A stretch of 64,000 nucleotides of DNA from Saposhnikovia divaricata (GCA_036435485.1 CM071595.1:6128001-6192000), one strand, 5' to 3'. Positions 10,801 to 24,247 are shown, numbered from the stretch's first letter. Notes: a model not told the origin generated them from the sequence alone. Made by a program: numbers and translations.

Positions 10801-13800
10801 TGTGACCCCCCCAAATCCGGGGTCAGAAGATTTGGTCGTCACGAGAAAATCCTCAAAATAAAACATTTGTTTAATAATAATCATTCACTTATGATTGTCC
10901 AACATGGGAAATATACATCTATGACCCCAAACATACCAAGATCTTTTAAGGTTATAGGGCTAGAAACAAGAATCCAAATTCCATTAAATAAAAAGTATTC
11001 CTTCTTTACAACATTCTCTTTGATCAAACCTTAAACCACTGGTGTAACTTTGATAAGAAGTACGTCAGGCTAACTAGACCATTACATAATAATAATAAAT
11101 ATTAGAACTCAATTATATAAAATAGATCTTACACTAAATGCAGACATCCTGAGCCAAGTCATCTTCGAAATAGCATCACGCCTATTCTCTTTCTGAATTG
11201 TGCGGATAAGTCTCGCCAAACTACCTTACTAAAATGTTAGAATTACAACAGCAAGTATGAGCGAAAGAAATGCTCGGCAAGTGTATAAAATTTTTTTATA
11301 TGAAACCAGGATAAGTGGGGCATAAAATCAACTGAAATGTAAAACAGTTTATAGAGAAAACTGAATCAACAACTGTGATATAATTCAAATCATCACTGAA
11401 ATCATTTGGCATGTCATAAAAATGAATCATCTGCCAACTCACAATATATAATAGCCATTCGGGTGATATGGATTGGATATAAATAAGTGAAACACCATTG
11501 CCCCCTGATCATGTTCAAAAGCAATGAGACCCTTTATACTCCACTGTTACAGCTATACCCGTGTGTATAATCTGGATTTCATGAGGGTACCAAAATAGGC
11601 AAGTAATGTTAGCCAATAGGAAGATGGAATGGTTACCATATCCTCCTTAAATATTGCTGGACCATGACCGCAACCATGGCCTCCTACGCTTTATCATTTT
11701 CCAATAAATATTGTTGGACCATGACATCAACCACGGCCTCCTACACTTTACCATTTTCCAATCCAATAGAGCAATTTCCGAATTCAATAGGAAATGCTTA
11801 GTTTCACATACAGTTCACATCCCTATTATTTACTACGATAATAAGGATATGAAGAGTTTATCTTAAACAATTCCCCAAATCAAGGGTACCAATATCAAGT
11901 AACTTTGTTCGCACAAAAATATTTAAGAATCACAAATAGATCTGAACAATAACTATTTGTCATGATATGAATCAATGAAACATAAAATAAAAGTGTTTAA
12001 GATGATCAAAAAAATACTTGTCTCTGGTTCTTAGCTATTACGTACGCCGAGGTAATACAACTATCTTTTTCTTTTATCTCACGTCATCATGTCCTCTGTT
12101 TTAATCATTCGTTGGTCTGACGCTCTTGCGATTGCCACGAGTCTGATCCGTCGACATCGAGCCCGCGCGTCTACTTCAATATCTACGACGGAAGAAAATA
12201 ATTGGAAATATCCCCTTTGAACATAGGCATTTTCCCGGTGTTAAGACACCTCACAACAAATTCAAAAATCCACAAATAATACTCTATCCATTTCCATCAT
12301 CTACTTATCTCCGCTGACAAACCTAAGTCAATATTTACCAATTAATCCTTGTGAAGATAAAAATAACCTGACAATCATAGTCAATAAATCAAGAAACGAC
12401 GACTACCCCTAACGACATCTTATAATATAAATCATATACACAATTAAGCACACATTAAATATATATCGACCAAAACTCAATTTATAACCTAATCCTCGAT
12501 ACTTAATACCTTGATAATTCACATTGCACGTATAAAGACTCGATAAGTAGATCACATAATCACATAGCACGTACTTCACATAGCAGATATGACTCACAAA
12601 TAAAAGAGCACTCAAAGTATTCTTATAATATTTAAAAGTATTTCTAGAATATTAAAAATATTTTTAAAGCACTCAAAAGAATTTTAAAAGATTTAAATAA
12701 CCTTTTTTGAATCAAAAAGTATTGTTAATAAACCCTCCGAGTAATTATTGGATCACTAAAATATTTTAATAAATATTTAATCCGGGTTATAAATAATTTT
12801 AGAATTTTAAAACTATTTTTATCACTTCTGGATTATTTTTAGTATTTTAAAACAAATTTATTTCATTTTAAACAAATAAAGAAATAAATATTTATTTTTC
12901 CAAAATAATTAAATTTTATTATTTTTCATCATATTTAAATAATATTTAATTAATTAAATTAATTGATTATTATTAACTAATCAATGAATTTAAATTAATT
13001 AAGATATTAGCTGAATAGATTTGAAATAATCAAATAAAATAAATTTCGAATTAAAAATAATTTATTGAAATTTTAAAACAATTTTTCGAATTAAAAATAA
13101 TTTTTCGAAATTTAAAAATAATTTTTCGAATTTTTAAAAGTATTTTTCTAATTTTTGAAAATAAAATTCGAATTTATAAAAAAAAAATTTGAAAAAAATT
13201 TCCAAAATCATTTTTCAGAAAATGTTTTTCAGATTTTGAAGATCAAAACAGTTACTGTTCATCACCACCTTCACACATTCATCATCAAGAACACCAAGAA
13301 CACTTGACCACCTTTAATGGAGGTTCGCCGGAATCCGGAAATTTTCCGGCGACCAAAAAACATTCCGGTGACCATAACATTCACAAAACTAACCCAAATC
13401 AAGCGTGTAATATATGGATCTTGACTAAACCAAATCGTGTGTTTAACATCACAAAATGAAGCTTATAACTCATATAATCTAACCCCTAACACCTTACATA
13501 CAAACAATCAACACAAGCTTTGCAAGAATGATTTGAAAATTGGGCATAAACTAACAAACTTGAATATCACAATCCGGATATAGAATGATACAATTAACTA
13601 CATGAATCGACTCTAAATCATCATATAAAGCTATTGGAATCATCAAAACAACCGAAAAATCACTCAATCAAAAAGCCCCAATTTGACTCAAGAACCCTAG
13701 AATTCGAATTGACAAAACTAGCAATAGAACGATGAAATTGAACATATAATTGGAATCCCGGAATCGATATGAAGCTATACAAACCATCAATTCAACCGGA

Positions 13801-15079
13801 AAATCAAAGAATCAAAAAGCCCCAAATTTTATGAAGAACCCTAATTTGCAGATTCAAAAGAAAATTCATATAAAATCGGAAAGTTACCCAACACGAAAAC
13901 GGATTGTAGATTATGAAACTAGATGTCAAGAGCTTCGATTTGAGCATAAGAACACCAAAATCCAATATAAAAAACACCTTCAAATTTGGATTTGATCCTC
14001 AAGAACATGAGAGAGAAAATATATTTTATATTTATTTATATAAAAAAAATCTGATTTTATGAATTATTAATAAATAAATAAAATCTGATTCCTATTTATA
14101 TTAATCGAAAATTAATACCCCAAAAATATTTTTAACCCTTAATTAAAATTATTAAACCTTAAAAATAATTTTAATGGAATAAAAATGTAAAATTTTTATT
14201 TTTAAACAAATATAATATAAATATCAAAATTTCCCAAAAATCATGAATATTACAAAAATTACAAAATAATGCATTTTTAAATATCCTATCATTGTATAAA
14301 AACAATTTTATCAAAAACAAGGCCTCTAATTCAGAATAGGGGCTGGGTCCGGAAATTAAAATGCGAAATAACTGTATTCTAAAAATATAAAAATTACAGA
14401 AAAATAGAATAAAATATTCTATGCTACACACAAGTCACATAACACGTATGAGATAATTTGCCTATTTAATAAAAAATCATAATCCATTTAAATGCATTAA
14501 AAATAAACTAACACACAGTAAATTAAACTAAAAATATATTTTAATATAATAAATTACACATAATTTTCCATAATTGATCAAAAATATAAAATACAAAATT
14601 TTCAAATATTTTCATAATGCACCCAAATATTAATAGGGCATGGATAAGATACCGGGTAAAATTTTAGTACGAGAAAAATATAGTTTTGATCCTTAAAATT
14701 CTAAAATAATCTCAAGTTACCAAAAATGTGAAAATACTAAATTTTAAACATTTTAATAATTTATACAAATAAAACTTTTGTACACGGGTAGAATATCGGG
14801 TATAATTTTTGTACCAATAAAATGCCAACTCGATCCATAAAATTTTAAAACAAACTCAATTTATCACTTTTGATAAAAATATAAATTTTTAATAAAATAA
14901 ATTTTTTTTCTAACACAGACTGTACCAAATACAGTGTATCCGAATAACCTATTAACAATTAAACACGTAACTGCATTCAAATTAAAATTAAATATTCACA
15001 GTCTTATTATTCCTTTATGGAAAACCAATAAAATATTTAAATAATAATAATAAATCCAGAAAAAATCGGGATTGTTACA
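10801..15079 (-). repeat. 5' LTR of large-LTR element (4279 bp)
   Basis: This is the partner of 5142-9561, with the same termini and scattered substitutions. Indels include loss of about 110 bp near 13425 and a shorter A/T stretch near 12880. The tandemly doubled 57-60 bp unit (about 11655-11765) is present here too, so it predates the insertion. No gene is visible inside. The ORFs 12409-12615, 13750-13995 and 14171-14431 are low-complexity or shared by chance. Confidence 0.9.
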
Positions 15080-15084
15080 ATAAC

Positions 15085-18000
15085 TCCATCAACCAAGTCG
15101 TGGATATGGATCCTCGAGACCTAATCGAGATCTCGAGAGAATCAAATTGCTCATCATTAGAAGAAATGGAGGAGACTGAGGTAATCGTTGGTGACCCAAC
15201 AAAGGTCACAAAGATTGGGAAAAATCTAAACCCCGACCTCCGCCAGAATATAATCCAGTTAATCAGAGAATACAAGGATATATTCGCCTGGGACCCGAAG
15301 GACATGCCTGGGATCCACGAGGTAATTACACGACACTTTCTCCACATTGATCCAAAAGTCATGCTGGTATGCCAAAAGAAACGAATCTTCTCTGAAGAAA
15401 AATGCAAGGCTATCGATGACGAGGTCGATCGACTACTCGAGGCCGGGTTCATTGAGCCTGTCCAGTTTCCCAAATGGGTCTCCAACGTCGTTTTGGTAAA
15501 GAAAAGTAATGAAAAATGGCATATGTGCATAGATTACTCTCACCTCAACAGGGCATGTCCCAAGGATCATTATCCATTCCCAAACATAGACCAACTCATC
15601 GATGCCACATCTGGCCACGAACTCTTATCCTTTATGGATGCCTTTTCAGGCTATAATCAAATCAAAATGAACACAAATGATTAGGAAAAAATGGCCTTCA
15701 TCACCCATCGAGGGGTCTTTGCTTATAAGAACATGCCATTTGGACTAATCAATGTTGGGGCAACTTTTCAACAGATGATGGATACTATTTTCGCCTCGTA
15801 AATCGGACATAATCTGCAAGTTTATGTCGACGACATGATCGCCAAATCAAAAAGAGCAAAAGACCATGTCTCAGATCTTCGAGAAACTTTCGAGAACGTT
15901 AGGCGCCACCAAATGAGATTGAATCCAACAAAATGTTCCTTCGGTTTAACCTCGGGAACGTTTCTCGGATTTCTTCTAACCCAACGAGGAATTAAAGCTA
16001 CCCCTAGCCAAATTAAGGCCATTCTCGACATGAAAGACCCCACCTCATTGAAAGATGTACAATCACTCACGGGCTGCATAGCCGCATTGCGGAGATTTAT
16101 TCCGCAATCTTCAAAGCGCTGTATTCCTTTCTTTCAAGTCATTAAAGGGGCGTCAAAACAATCAAAGTTATTACGGAATGACGATTGTAAGAAGAGTCTA
16201 CACGAACTCAAAGAGTTTCTCACCTCACCTCCGATCTTGACCAGGGCATTACCGGGTGAGCCATTACGAGTTTACCTCTCGGCCTGTGATCTCATGGTGG
16301 CTGTCATTCTAATCAAACAAGATGGCGAAAAAGAAACCCCTGTGTACTACATTAATCACACCCTACGTGATGCGGAGACAAGATACCCCCAGGTCGAGAA
16401 ATTGGTCTACGCCCATGTTGTGGCTAGTCGGAAATTAAGACATTATTTTCAGGGTCGATAAATACAGGTAATGACAAATCAACCCTTGAAAAGAATACTG
16501 TACAAACCCGACATGACAGGTCATCTCGCGGCTTGGACTATCGAGCTGAGTCAATTTCACATCGAGTTTAAACCCAGAATAGTAATGAAAGCACAAGTGC
16601 TATCAGACTTCGTGGCAAAATTCTCTAGATCTGAAACCTCTAAGGGAGGGATCACCAGTGAGGCCACGAGGCCATGGACACTTTACGTAGACGGCTCATC
16701 GACAGCCGAAGCTAGTGGAGCAGGATTAATTCTTCTAAGTCCTGATGGGTTTCGTGTTCAACAAGCAATCCGATTCACCTTTCAAGCGACCAACAATGAA
16801 TCAGAATACGAGGCATTCATGGCCGGACTAAAGCTTGCAACAGAACTCGAGGTCAAAACAATTGATATCTTCAGCAACTCGCAACTTGTCGTAAAGCAAG
16901 TCTGTGGAGAGTTCAAAACTCATAATGATAAGATGCAAGCCTATTTGGCAAAAAGCAAAAGCAATGTTAGGAAACTTCACCTCCTGGAATTTGACAAACG
17001 TGGATAGAGCTGAGAATCAATGGGCCGACGCCCTATCAAAACTCGCCTCGTCGTCATCCACTACATGCAATGAGCCCATCTATGTTGAAGAATTGCAAGC
17101 ACCAACAATCAATAGTCCGGAGGTTGATGAGATAACCTCTTATCCTGATTGGCGAACTCCATACCTCGAGTATATAATTGACAACAAGATGCCAGAATCA
17201 AAAATTGAGGCGAGATCCTTAATGTACAAGGCAAGGAATTACTGCGTGAAAGACTCCAAACTATACAGAAGATCTTTGGTTGAGCCATTGCTTCGTTGCC
17301 TCGGCCCTGAGGAAGCTCACCTCGCTATTGTAGAAGTTCACACTGGAATATGTGAAGAACACATGGGAGGTAAAAATCTCACGTAAAAAATACTTAGACA
17401 AGGATTTTTCTGGCCAACACTAAGGAAAGATTGTGAGTAATTCGTAAAAAAATGCGTCCTATGTCAATTGCACGGGAACGTAAGCCGTCGACCCACGACA
17501 ACACTTAACCCAGTCCTCGTACCTTGCCCCTTCTTTCAATGGTGAATCAACATAGTCGAGCCTTTTCCTAAATCAAGAAATCAAGCCCAGTATATCGTAG
17601 TGGCTATCGATTATGTGACAAAATGGGTCGAGGCCAAGCCTCTGGCCAGAATCAGAGAAAAGGAAATGATAGAATTCTTCATGGAGCACATCGTGTTTCA
17701 CTTCGGAATCCCACGAGTCGTGGTCACCGATAATGGAACCTAGTTCGTAGGAGCAAAATTTGGGAAAACCCTTAACAAGATAAAAATCAAGCATATCAAG
17801 TCATCAGTGGCATACCCTTAAGCCAACGGGCAGGTCGAGGTCATCAACCGTACTATTCTCCAAGGGATCAAGAAAAGAATTGAAGAGACTTCCCGATGTT
17901 AGGTCGATGAGCTTCCCAATGTTCTGTGATCATATCGCAAGACCCCACGTACCTCCACGGGAGAAACCCCTTTCAAAATGGCTTATGGGACAGACGCAGT

Positions 18001-19038
18001 GTTGCCCGTTGAGATTAGTCTCGGGCAGGGTTCTAAAAATCGGTAACTCGGTCCGAGTACTCGGCCGAGTACTCGTTTTGGACCCCTAAACCGATCCGAG
18101 TAGTGACTAATCGGACCAAAAACCGGTTTTTGCTATAACTCGGTCAAGACTCGGGTTGACTCCGAGTAATCGGGGTCAAACTCGGGTTTGACTAATTTTT
18201 TTTTATTAAGTATTAAAATATAATTTTTATTGCTCAATTTATAGACTATAGTTATAATCTAGATTCGGCCCAATTAAAAGTCCTCTCTCTTAAAGATTCT
18301 ATACATACACTTATATCTCGTTTTAATATTATTAATAATATTAATATTATTACTTGGACACATGTACACTAAAATTAGAATATGCAAAAATTTCAGAAAT
18401 CTAGTATATTTCTAAAAAAAGCTCTAAATATTATTAGTAATATTAATGTTATTACTTGTTAGCAGGGTTGTAATAATATTATTAGTAATATTAATATTAT
18501 TGTTAAGTTTTAAGTTTAACACATGTACACTAAAATTAGAATAAATACATATAAATTATGAGAAAAAAAAAGTTAAAAAACAATATCCGATTAGTAGTCC
18601 GAGTACTCATTCCGAGTACTCGCCGAGTTTCCGATTACTCATTTTTCTGGACCAAAACCGAGTTGGTCCGAGACTCTCGGGTCACCACGAGTCGAGTCCT
18701 TTGATCCCAAAAGCTCCATCGAGGGCTTATGCCTAGACAACGACCTCACAGAGGAAATACGAGATAATGCCAAAACAGCCTCAGTAGAGTACCAGAACAA
18801 AACGGCGAAGTACTTTGATAAAAAAGTCATGACGAAAAACTTCCAAGTCAATGACCTTGTGCTCCGAGAAGCCACTGCATCGCAACCTACACAGGTCGAT
18901 AAGTTAACAGCTCCGTGGGAGGGTCCGTACAAAATCAAGAAGGTTATAAGCCTCGGAACGTATGAGCTCGAACATCTCAACGGCGAACCCATAAAAAATG
19001 CTTGGAATGGAATCCACCTTAAGAAGTTTTATCAGTAA
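15085..19038 (+). pseudogene. Tat-lineage pol: RT, RNase H, second RNase H, integrase (decayed)
   Basis: This continues the frame broken at 5141. Reverse transcriptase runs from about 15250 to 16070 (VLVKKSNEKWHMCIDYSHLN, DAFSGYNQI, catalytic YVDD at 15823-15834). The retroviral RNase H is at about 16250-16460. A second, archaeal-type RNase H is at 16665-17060 (LYVDGSSTAEASGAGLIL, NNESEYEAFMAGLK), a hallmark of the Tat lineage. Integrase follows: the HHCC finger at about 17335-17475 (CVLCQLHG), then the DDE core (IDYVTKWVEAKPL, VVTDNGT), with the C-terminal domain ending …GIHLKKFYQ at 19038. Stops at 15682, 15799, 16459 and 17384, others beyond, and a frameshift near 16975-17005 make it non-functional. 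A MITE splits it at 18026-18673. Confidence 0.9.
18026..18673. mobile_element. hAT-like MITE in Tat integrase (648 bp)
   Basis: The integrase frame is interrupted after gtctcggg (18018-18025) and resumes after ctctcggg (18674-18681), an 8 bp target duplication with one mismatch, as expected for hAT elements. The left end reads CAGGGTTCTAAAAATCGG. The right end is eroded, but both ends carry many copies of actcggtccgagtactcgg-type subterminal repeats in opposite orientation. There is no coding capacity; the middle is AT-rich with attattaatattattac-like palindromes. Confidence 0.7.
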
Positions 19039-19967
19039 TATTGCTATATTTCTTTGTAAAAGAACAAGTCATCAATTCTCGCCTAAACGTCTAGTCTAAG
19101 TGAAAAAGGATTGATATGAGATCCTCAATCAGACTCCCATTAAATTATCAATAAAATTGTTCTTGTCGCTCTTTATTACTTTAATATCTGTTATTTGGTT
19201 TTTAGACATTCAAATATCGAAAATGCTTTGAAAAGAAACAAACGAATTGCTAATCGCTCTCGTTGTCCTTAACTCTATCTCATACGAATACTCTTCATTT
19301 TGGATATAATTTTCTTTACAAGTGCTATTTAAAAGCAACTACCTAGAGTGATATCTTGACAATCCCGTATTCCCCTAAAAACTTAAGAGAATTCCACCTT
19401 TGCAAATGTTTCGAAAGGATATAAGACAATCAACTTCAAAAATTAATAATAATAAACACAAACAAAATGACAAGAGATAATATCTTATTCATACGAGATT
19501 TCACGGCTACGCGCATCACGAACAAAATCTACCATGCATAAAAGAAAAACCCTTCCAAATCATCCTAAAGGAAAAACAGAGCAATACAGAAAGAGCAGTT
19601 GAAAGTAGCGAAACATCGTGTTCTTAATTTAAGTACAAAAAAGCGTAAATGCTTAAAAGAAATTCCATAGAACAACAACGAATTGGGTCACAAGGTCATA
19701 AATTTTAACCCAAAAACAAGAAATCGCATAATCACCTCCATGGATTTATCACAAGAAAAATTAAGATGACCAAGAAACCAAAACCAACAGCTTAAAGCAT
19801 AAAAATTAGGTACCCAAGTTAAGAGATCAAATGTTAAACAACCAAATTCAAACCTAATAACAAGTCGGGATAAAAGTTAACAATTGCGCAGGGCATACCC
19901 TGGATAAATAAATAAGTTCACTGGTAAATAAGATTAAGATTACATAATAACGAGGCATCCCTCGCCT
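19039..19967. other. Tat untranslated spacer between pol and antisense ORF
   Basis: About 930 bp of AT-rich DNA separates the 3' ends of two convergent coding regions, pol (+) and the antisense ORF (-). I see no ORF or repeat of note. Transcript 3' ends for both strands presumably lie here. Confidence 0.5.
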
Positions 19968-20501
19968 TCAAGCATTCTCCTCGGCGGTCACAGTTGGCAT
20001 CCTTTTGGCCAAGTCAGCACAATAATCTTCAAAGGAATGACCGGTCAGGTCAACTCTCGCGACCTTGAGACGGTCATAGCAATAACCGTAACCGACCTCG
20101 AGGGCCCTTGCAACATCCGCCACACCCTTCTCAACGTCGGCCTTCAGAGTCATGCTCTCATCTTCAAATTTCTTCAGCTCGCTCCGAACTCGACCTAAAT
20201 CTCTCTCAAGGTCAGCATACTTCTTCTTATCAGATTCAGTAGCAGCCTTAACCCTGGTGAGCTCCTCACTCAACGACACCACTTTCTCCTTCGACGCACG
20301 AACCTCTTCCGATAACTTGGTCTTGTCGTTAAAACTCTTCTTCGCTGCTTCCACCTCTCTCCTATCGGCCTCTGCGGCTCGCTTCTCAGCTTCCAGTTTC
20401 TCCGACTTAACTTCAGACAACTCCCGAGCAATCAGGTCGTTTCTTTTAAGATCGACGTCAGATTTGTACACATTAACAATATGGGTTAAATCCGACAGAA
20501 A

Positions 20502-20601
20502 CTACAAACAAATAAGAGTAATAATTACTTACAATAATAACATGTCAACAAAAATATTAATGAAATAAAATACGACATAAAACGTATATAAACATAAATA
20601 C
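20502..20601 (-). other. Predicted intron 2 of Tat antisense ORF
   Basis: The minus-strand donor is gtatttatg and the acceptor ttgtttgtag. The 100 bp is AT-rich. Splicing joins …AERCLTRGGR to FLSDLTHIVNVYKSD without a stop, whereas reading through gives stops. This is the better supported of the two introns. Confidence 0.65.
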
Positions 20602-21154
20602 CCTGCCCCCACGAGTTAAACATCGCTCTGCGATTTCAGCTCGAGATTTGTCCGTATAGGAGGTTAGATCTTGCGGGAGGTCGAAAACCTGGAAAACCTG
20701 CACAGGAGCGTTAGGACCAGCCGTCCAACCTGGTTCGGAGAAACCTCAACTCGCACTGCAGAGATGGGATCCACGGGTTGGAAAATGGGAGGAAGATCTT
20801 TCTTCTCAGTAGCAATAGAATCTTTAGAAATAACCTCTCGACCAGAATCATCACATCGCTTTAACACGAGACGACGAGATGAAGAACCGTCATGCTCTCG
20901 AGAACGTTTTTTATCACGAAGACTGACATCTTCAGTAGGTCTAGAAACAGCCGACCCCTTTTCAGTCCTGCCTTCATCATCAACCTCCACATTGATAGGA
21001 ACCAATGACTTCGAAACTGCCCCCACTTTTCTCGAGTTCGAATTCTTACCAGTAACTTTGGCAGCAGAGGATTGCCTCGCCAACATTATCAAGGCACGGT
21101 CCATTTCTTCTCATAAACCGCTCAAAAAAATTGCCTTTAAGGATTTACCAGCAA

Positions 21155-21263
21155 CTGTCACGAATAAGACATAAAATCAAGTGAGCTAACAAGAATACAC
21201 CCTAAATAGATTAATTAAAGCAAGTGCAAAAATGAGGCAAAAAAGACAAGAAAACAAATTTAC
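21155..21263 (-). other. Predicted intron 1 of Tat antisense ORF
   Basis: The minus-strand donor is gtaaatttg (ending at 21263) and the acceptor gtgacag (ending at 21155). The 109 bp is AT-rich with several stops in all frames. Removal joins …FLEEHN to LAGKSLKAIFL in frame. Confidence 0.55.
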
Positions 21264-21962
21264 GATTGTGCTCCTCCAAGAACTTGGCATTCATCAATTG
21301 ATTAAAATCATACAAAGAACTTTCACCATGAAACCTATCTAAAAACTCAGCATCATATTTTTCTAGGCTGGACAAGCCATTAATAGCCTCCTGAGATATC
21401 TTCCCGCACGGCTTGACAAGCTCCAGGTCGGGCCCACTAACGGCAAAAACTTACCTTGATAACCAGAGTTTGAAGTCCTCACGTCAACCAACCTAGTCCT
21501 ACCCGACCTTTTATCGAAGTAAACTTGACCTTGAGATGTCTTGATCCCGTAAATGGAAAAGAACAGTCGTAAGGTCGGAATGCGACCTAACTCAGCACAA
21601 CGAGCAATAAAACCAGTCATCTGTGCGACAGAATTAGGAGTCAACTACACTATACCACAACCTAAAGCTTCATAGACGGCAAGATGAAAAGGATGCATCG
21701 GAAGATGCAATCCTTACTCAAAATACACAAACGGAATCCCTTGCATCCCAAATTCAGGCATGAACCAAACCTGGTCTTCGGGCTTAGGAACCTTACATTT
21801 CCACCCACTATCCAAATCAACCCAAGACTTTAGAAAATCACAATCGATGGGATTTCCAGCATATATACTGGTATAGGTCAGACTAGGGTTACCAGCAAAC
21901 TCATCCTTACCCACTTCCTTTGCCCGCCAAACTATCTCTTCCCGCAGAGCGATAGTACCAGG

Positions 21963-23349
21963 TGATAAGTGGATTTTATATCCACTTATTATGCACTAAA
22001 TGGACCTAGATTGGTGGTTTATCCATAAATATGTTGTGTCTTTTAATTCGTTTTTGTTGTTTAATTATTTGTTGTGCAGAACTCACAAATTCAGGTATCC
22101 AGACGATAAAAGGCTAAAAACGGTGGATTTCTGTCTCAATTTTATCAAGTGGACTGGCTACGAGGAAAAAGAATTATCATAAAGAAATTCTGTATGATAT
22201 ATTCTTAAATCTGGAACCCCGGTTGGATGTGATATATTTTTCGTTTCGCAAAAGGAATCCAGTTTCAGATCCTCAAGAGGCCGTAATTCGCACCAGAACG
22301 AGCATTGAGAAAATAGAATTATCACAAAAAGATGGAAAGTGATATATTCTTAAAGAGAGAAGCCCGATTGGAATTGATATATTTTTCGTTAAGGAAAAGA
22401 AGTCCGGTTTTTGGCCCGAAATTTACCGCAGCTTGGGACTTGAAAATTTATTTATATTAATAAATATTTTATTTAATTAGAAAATTATATTTATAAATAT
22501 CTAATAATATTAGATATTTATTTTTATAAATTCGGAATTAAATTAATTATTTATTAATTAAATATATTTTATTATGCAAGTTGAATAAACAAAAGAAAAA
22601 AAACAAAAAAAACAAAAAAAAAAGAAAAGAAAACGAATTATGTACTCATTTGTGTAGCAGGTGGGAAAAAAAAAAGCAAGTGCAAAACAATCTAGTGCTG
22701 TCGGCATTAAAGAATTAAAAGAAGGAGGTTTGTTGGCCAAATTGATAAAGCTGTCGGCAGATTTTTTTGTTCTCCCACTCTCCCACGCGCGCGTGGGAGT
22801 CACTCTCCAGTGCTGATTTGTTGTTTGCCGCGCGTGTAGCGCACCCTCGTCTCCTGCGGTTGGGCTTCCAGTAAAGGCAAAGGCAGCTGTGTTTATTTTG
22901 ATGTTTGTTGTGCTGTGTTGCTTTCGGCTCTTGATTTAAATATGCTCCTGGCGTGCTGATTTTTGGGCTATAAATAGGAATGAATTCCTATGGTTTCAAC
23001 ACCCTTCAACCGAATTCATCTCTAAAATTCAGTTTCTTCTCTCTAAAAATTCAGTTGTATTCTCTAGCTTCTTTGTAATTTTATTTTTATTTTAAACACT
23101 TGGATTTTCTGCAATTTTTAGTATAAGTGTTGTTTTGATTGGAGAAATTACGGGATTTATTTGGAGTGTTCTTCTCTTCCGGTGGAAGCTATTTCGGTTT
23201 TATTTTCTAATTTCTTATTTTACAGGGAATTATCGGAGTGCTCGTTTCTTGCAAGTGGAAATTATTTCGGTTTTAGTTTCTATACTCTTATAATTTTCAT
23301 ATTTAATTTATCGTAATTTTTAATTTAGTTTTATTATTGTTGTTATCAG

Positions 23350-23384
<35 letters not shown>

Positions 23385-23399
23385 TTATTGTTATTGTTA

Positions 23400-23457
<58 letters not shown>

Positions 23458-24241
23458 GATTTCAATTAATCCCATGATGACGATTCGTTTAATTATGAAC
23501 TAATCGCCGTCATGGGATTCTAATGGATTTGTTTACGTAATTTAGTAATTCGATGCCTTAATAAATTGTGTTATGATAAAAATTTCCGATTGCCTAACGT
23601 GGTTGTGCTTTATTTATTAGATGCGTAGCTATCATCTAAATTATTAATTCTTAATGAATGCGAAAGTGGATTTGAGAATTTAGAATTTGCCATGTTAGCA
23701 CAGGTTCGTAATTATCATATATAATTACGATTAGTGGTAGGGTTTTGGATCACATCGCCCTGTGTAGCCATAATAAAGGAATTTATTCGTAAACCAATTA
23801 TGTTTTCAAATCTTATAGACATATAGGGTCTAAGCATAAACGGTGTCCACGCAACTTCTATCTTTTTAAGTGGATGTTTGTATGGTTTGATATAAGTTAA
23901 GGCTGAAAGGCGCTTATATTAGTTTCGTGTTCCCGGCTAGCTTTCGTAATTATCAAAATCACTTTGAATTAAGGCATCAATTCTAATGAAATAAATAATG
24001 AAATTAGAATCCCATGTTTATCTCATATATATAATCTTTATCATATTATTTTTAGTCGTTAATTCATTAATTAATTGTGAATTGAACAAACCAACCATTT
24101 CGTTGCTCAGGCTTCTATAATTAACCGAACGTTGTTGAATAAACATATTTACTTAAATACACCAACTCTTCGTGGGAACGATCCTTATTTCCCTATATTG
24201 CTTTTGGACTGCGTATACTTGCGTAGAGAAAATAGCGAACA
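21963..24241 (+). repeat. Athila 5' LTR (2279 bp)
   Basis: It begins TGATAAGTGGATTTTATATC (a short palindrome) and ends AGCGAACA. It contains a candidate TATA box in gggctataaataggaatg (about 22967-22984), a long (TTA/TTG)n microsatellite at about 23335-23457, and a hairpin at 23468-23520. The 60-codon ORF at 22000 and the 22558-22803 minus ORF are not supported as genes. Confidence 0.95.
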
Positions 24242-24247
24242 AGTTTT

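Larger units (their letters stand above)
5142..15079 (-). mobile_element. Non-autonomous large-LTR retrotransposon (LARD-like)
   Basis: Two direct repeats of 4420 bp (5142-9561) and 4279 bp (10801-15079) flank only 1239 bp of internal sequence. Perfect 5 bp target duplications, ataac, are at 5137-5141 and 15080-15084, inside the Tat coding frame. The minus orientation follows from an initiator-Met PBS at 10781-10798 and a polypurine tract at 9562-9580. The internal region encodes no gag, protease, RT or integrase, so mobilisation must have come from a partner. The final codons before the 3' LTR still resemble the end of a Tekay/Del chromoviral pol, pointing to that lineage as source. Confidence 0.9.
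19968..21962 (-). pseudogene. Tat antisense ORF, 3' part (Transposase_28-like + coiled coil)
   Basis: This is the continuation of the gene starting at 33536; the Athila lies between. Reading down the minus strand, 21962-21290 carries a globular domain (ALREEIVWRAKEV, LTPNSVAQMTGFIARCAEL, IPTLRLFFSIYGIK). It resembles the 'putative gypsy type transposon' domain (Pfam Transposase_28) known from extra ORFs of Tat elements. A low-complexity charged linker follows (about 21100-20700), then a long Lys/Glu coiled coil (20490-19968). Two introns are needed to keep the frame: 21155-21263 and 20502-20601, both GT-AG on the minus strand. Breaks: stops near 21712 and 21645, frameshifts near 21390 and 20740, and a TGA at about 21115. 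Its role in the element is unknown. Confidence 0.7.

Noticed and set aside
15075..16079. Minus ORFs opposite the Tat RT
   Set aside because: They are antisense shadows of clear RT motifs on the + strand.
20152..21174. + strand ORFs of 138 and 167 codons
   Set aside because: They are shadows of the minus-strand antisense ORF, Ser/Arg-rich because the real frame is Lys/Glu-rich.
22000..22182. 60-codon ORF repeated at 31121-31303
   Set aside because: It lies inside the Athila LTRs. Repetition is due to LTR duplication and nothing suggests translation.
23335..23457. TTA/TTG-rich tract as a possible CRISPR or functional array
   Set aside because: It is a simple microsatellite inside an LTR, with no spacers.
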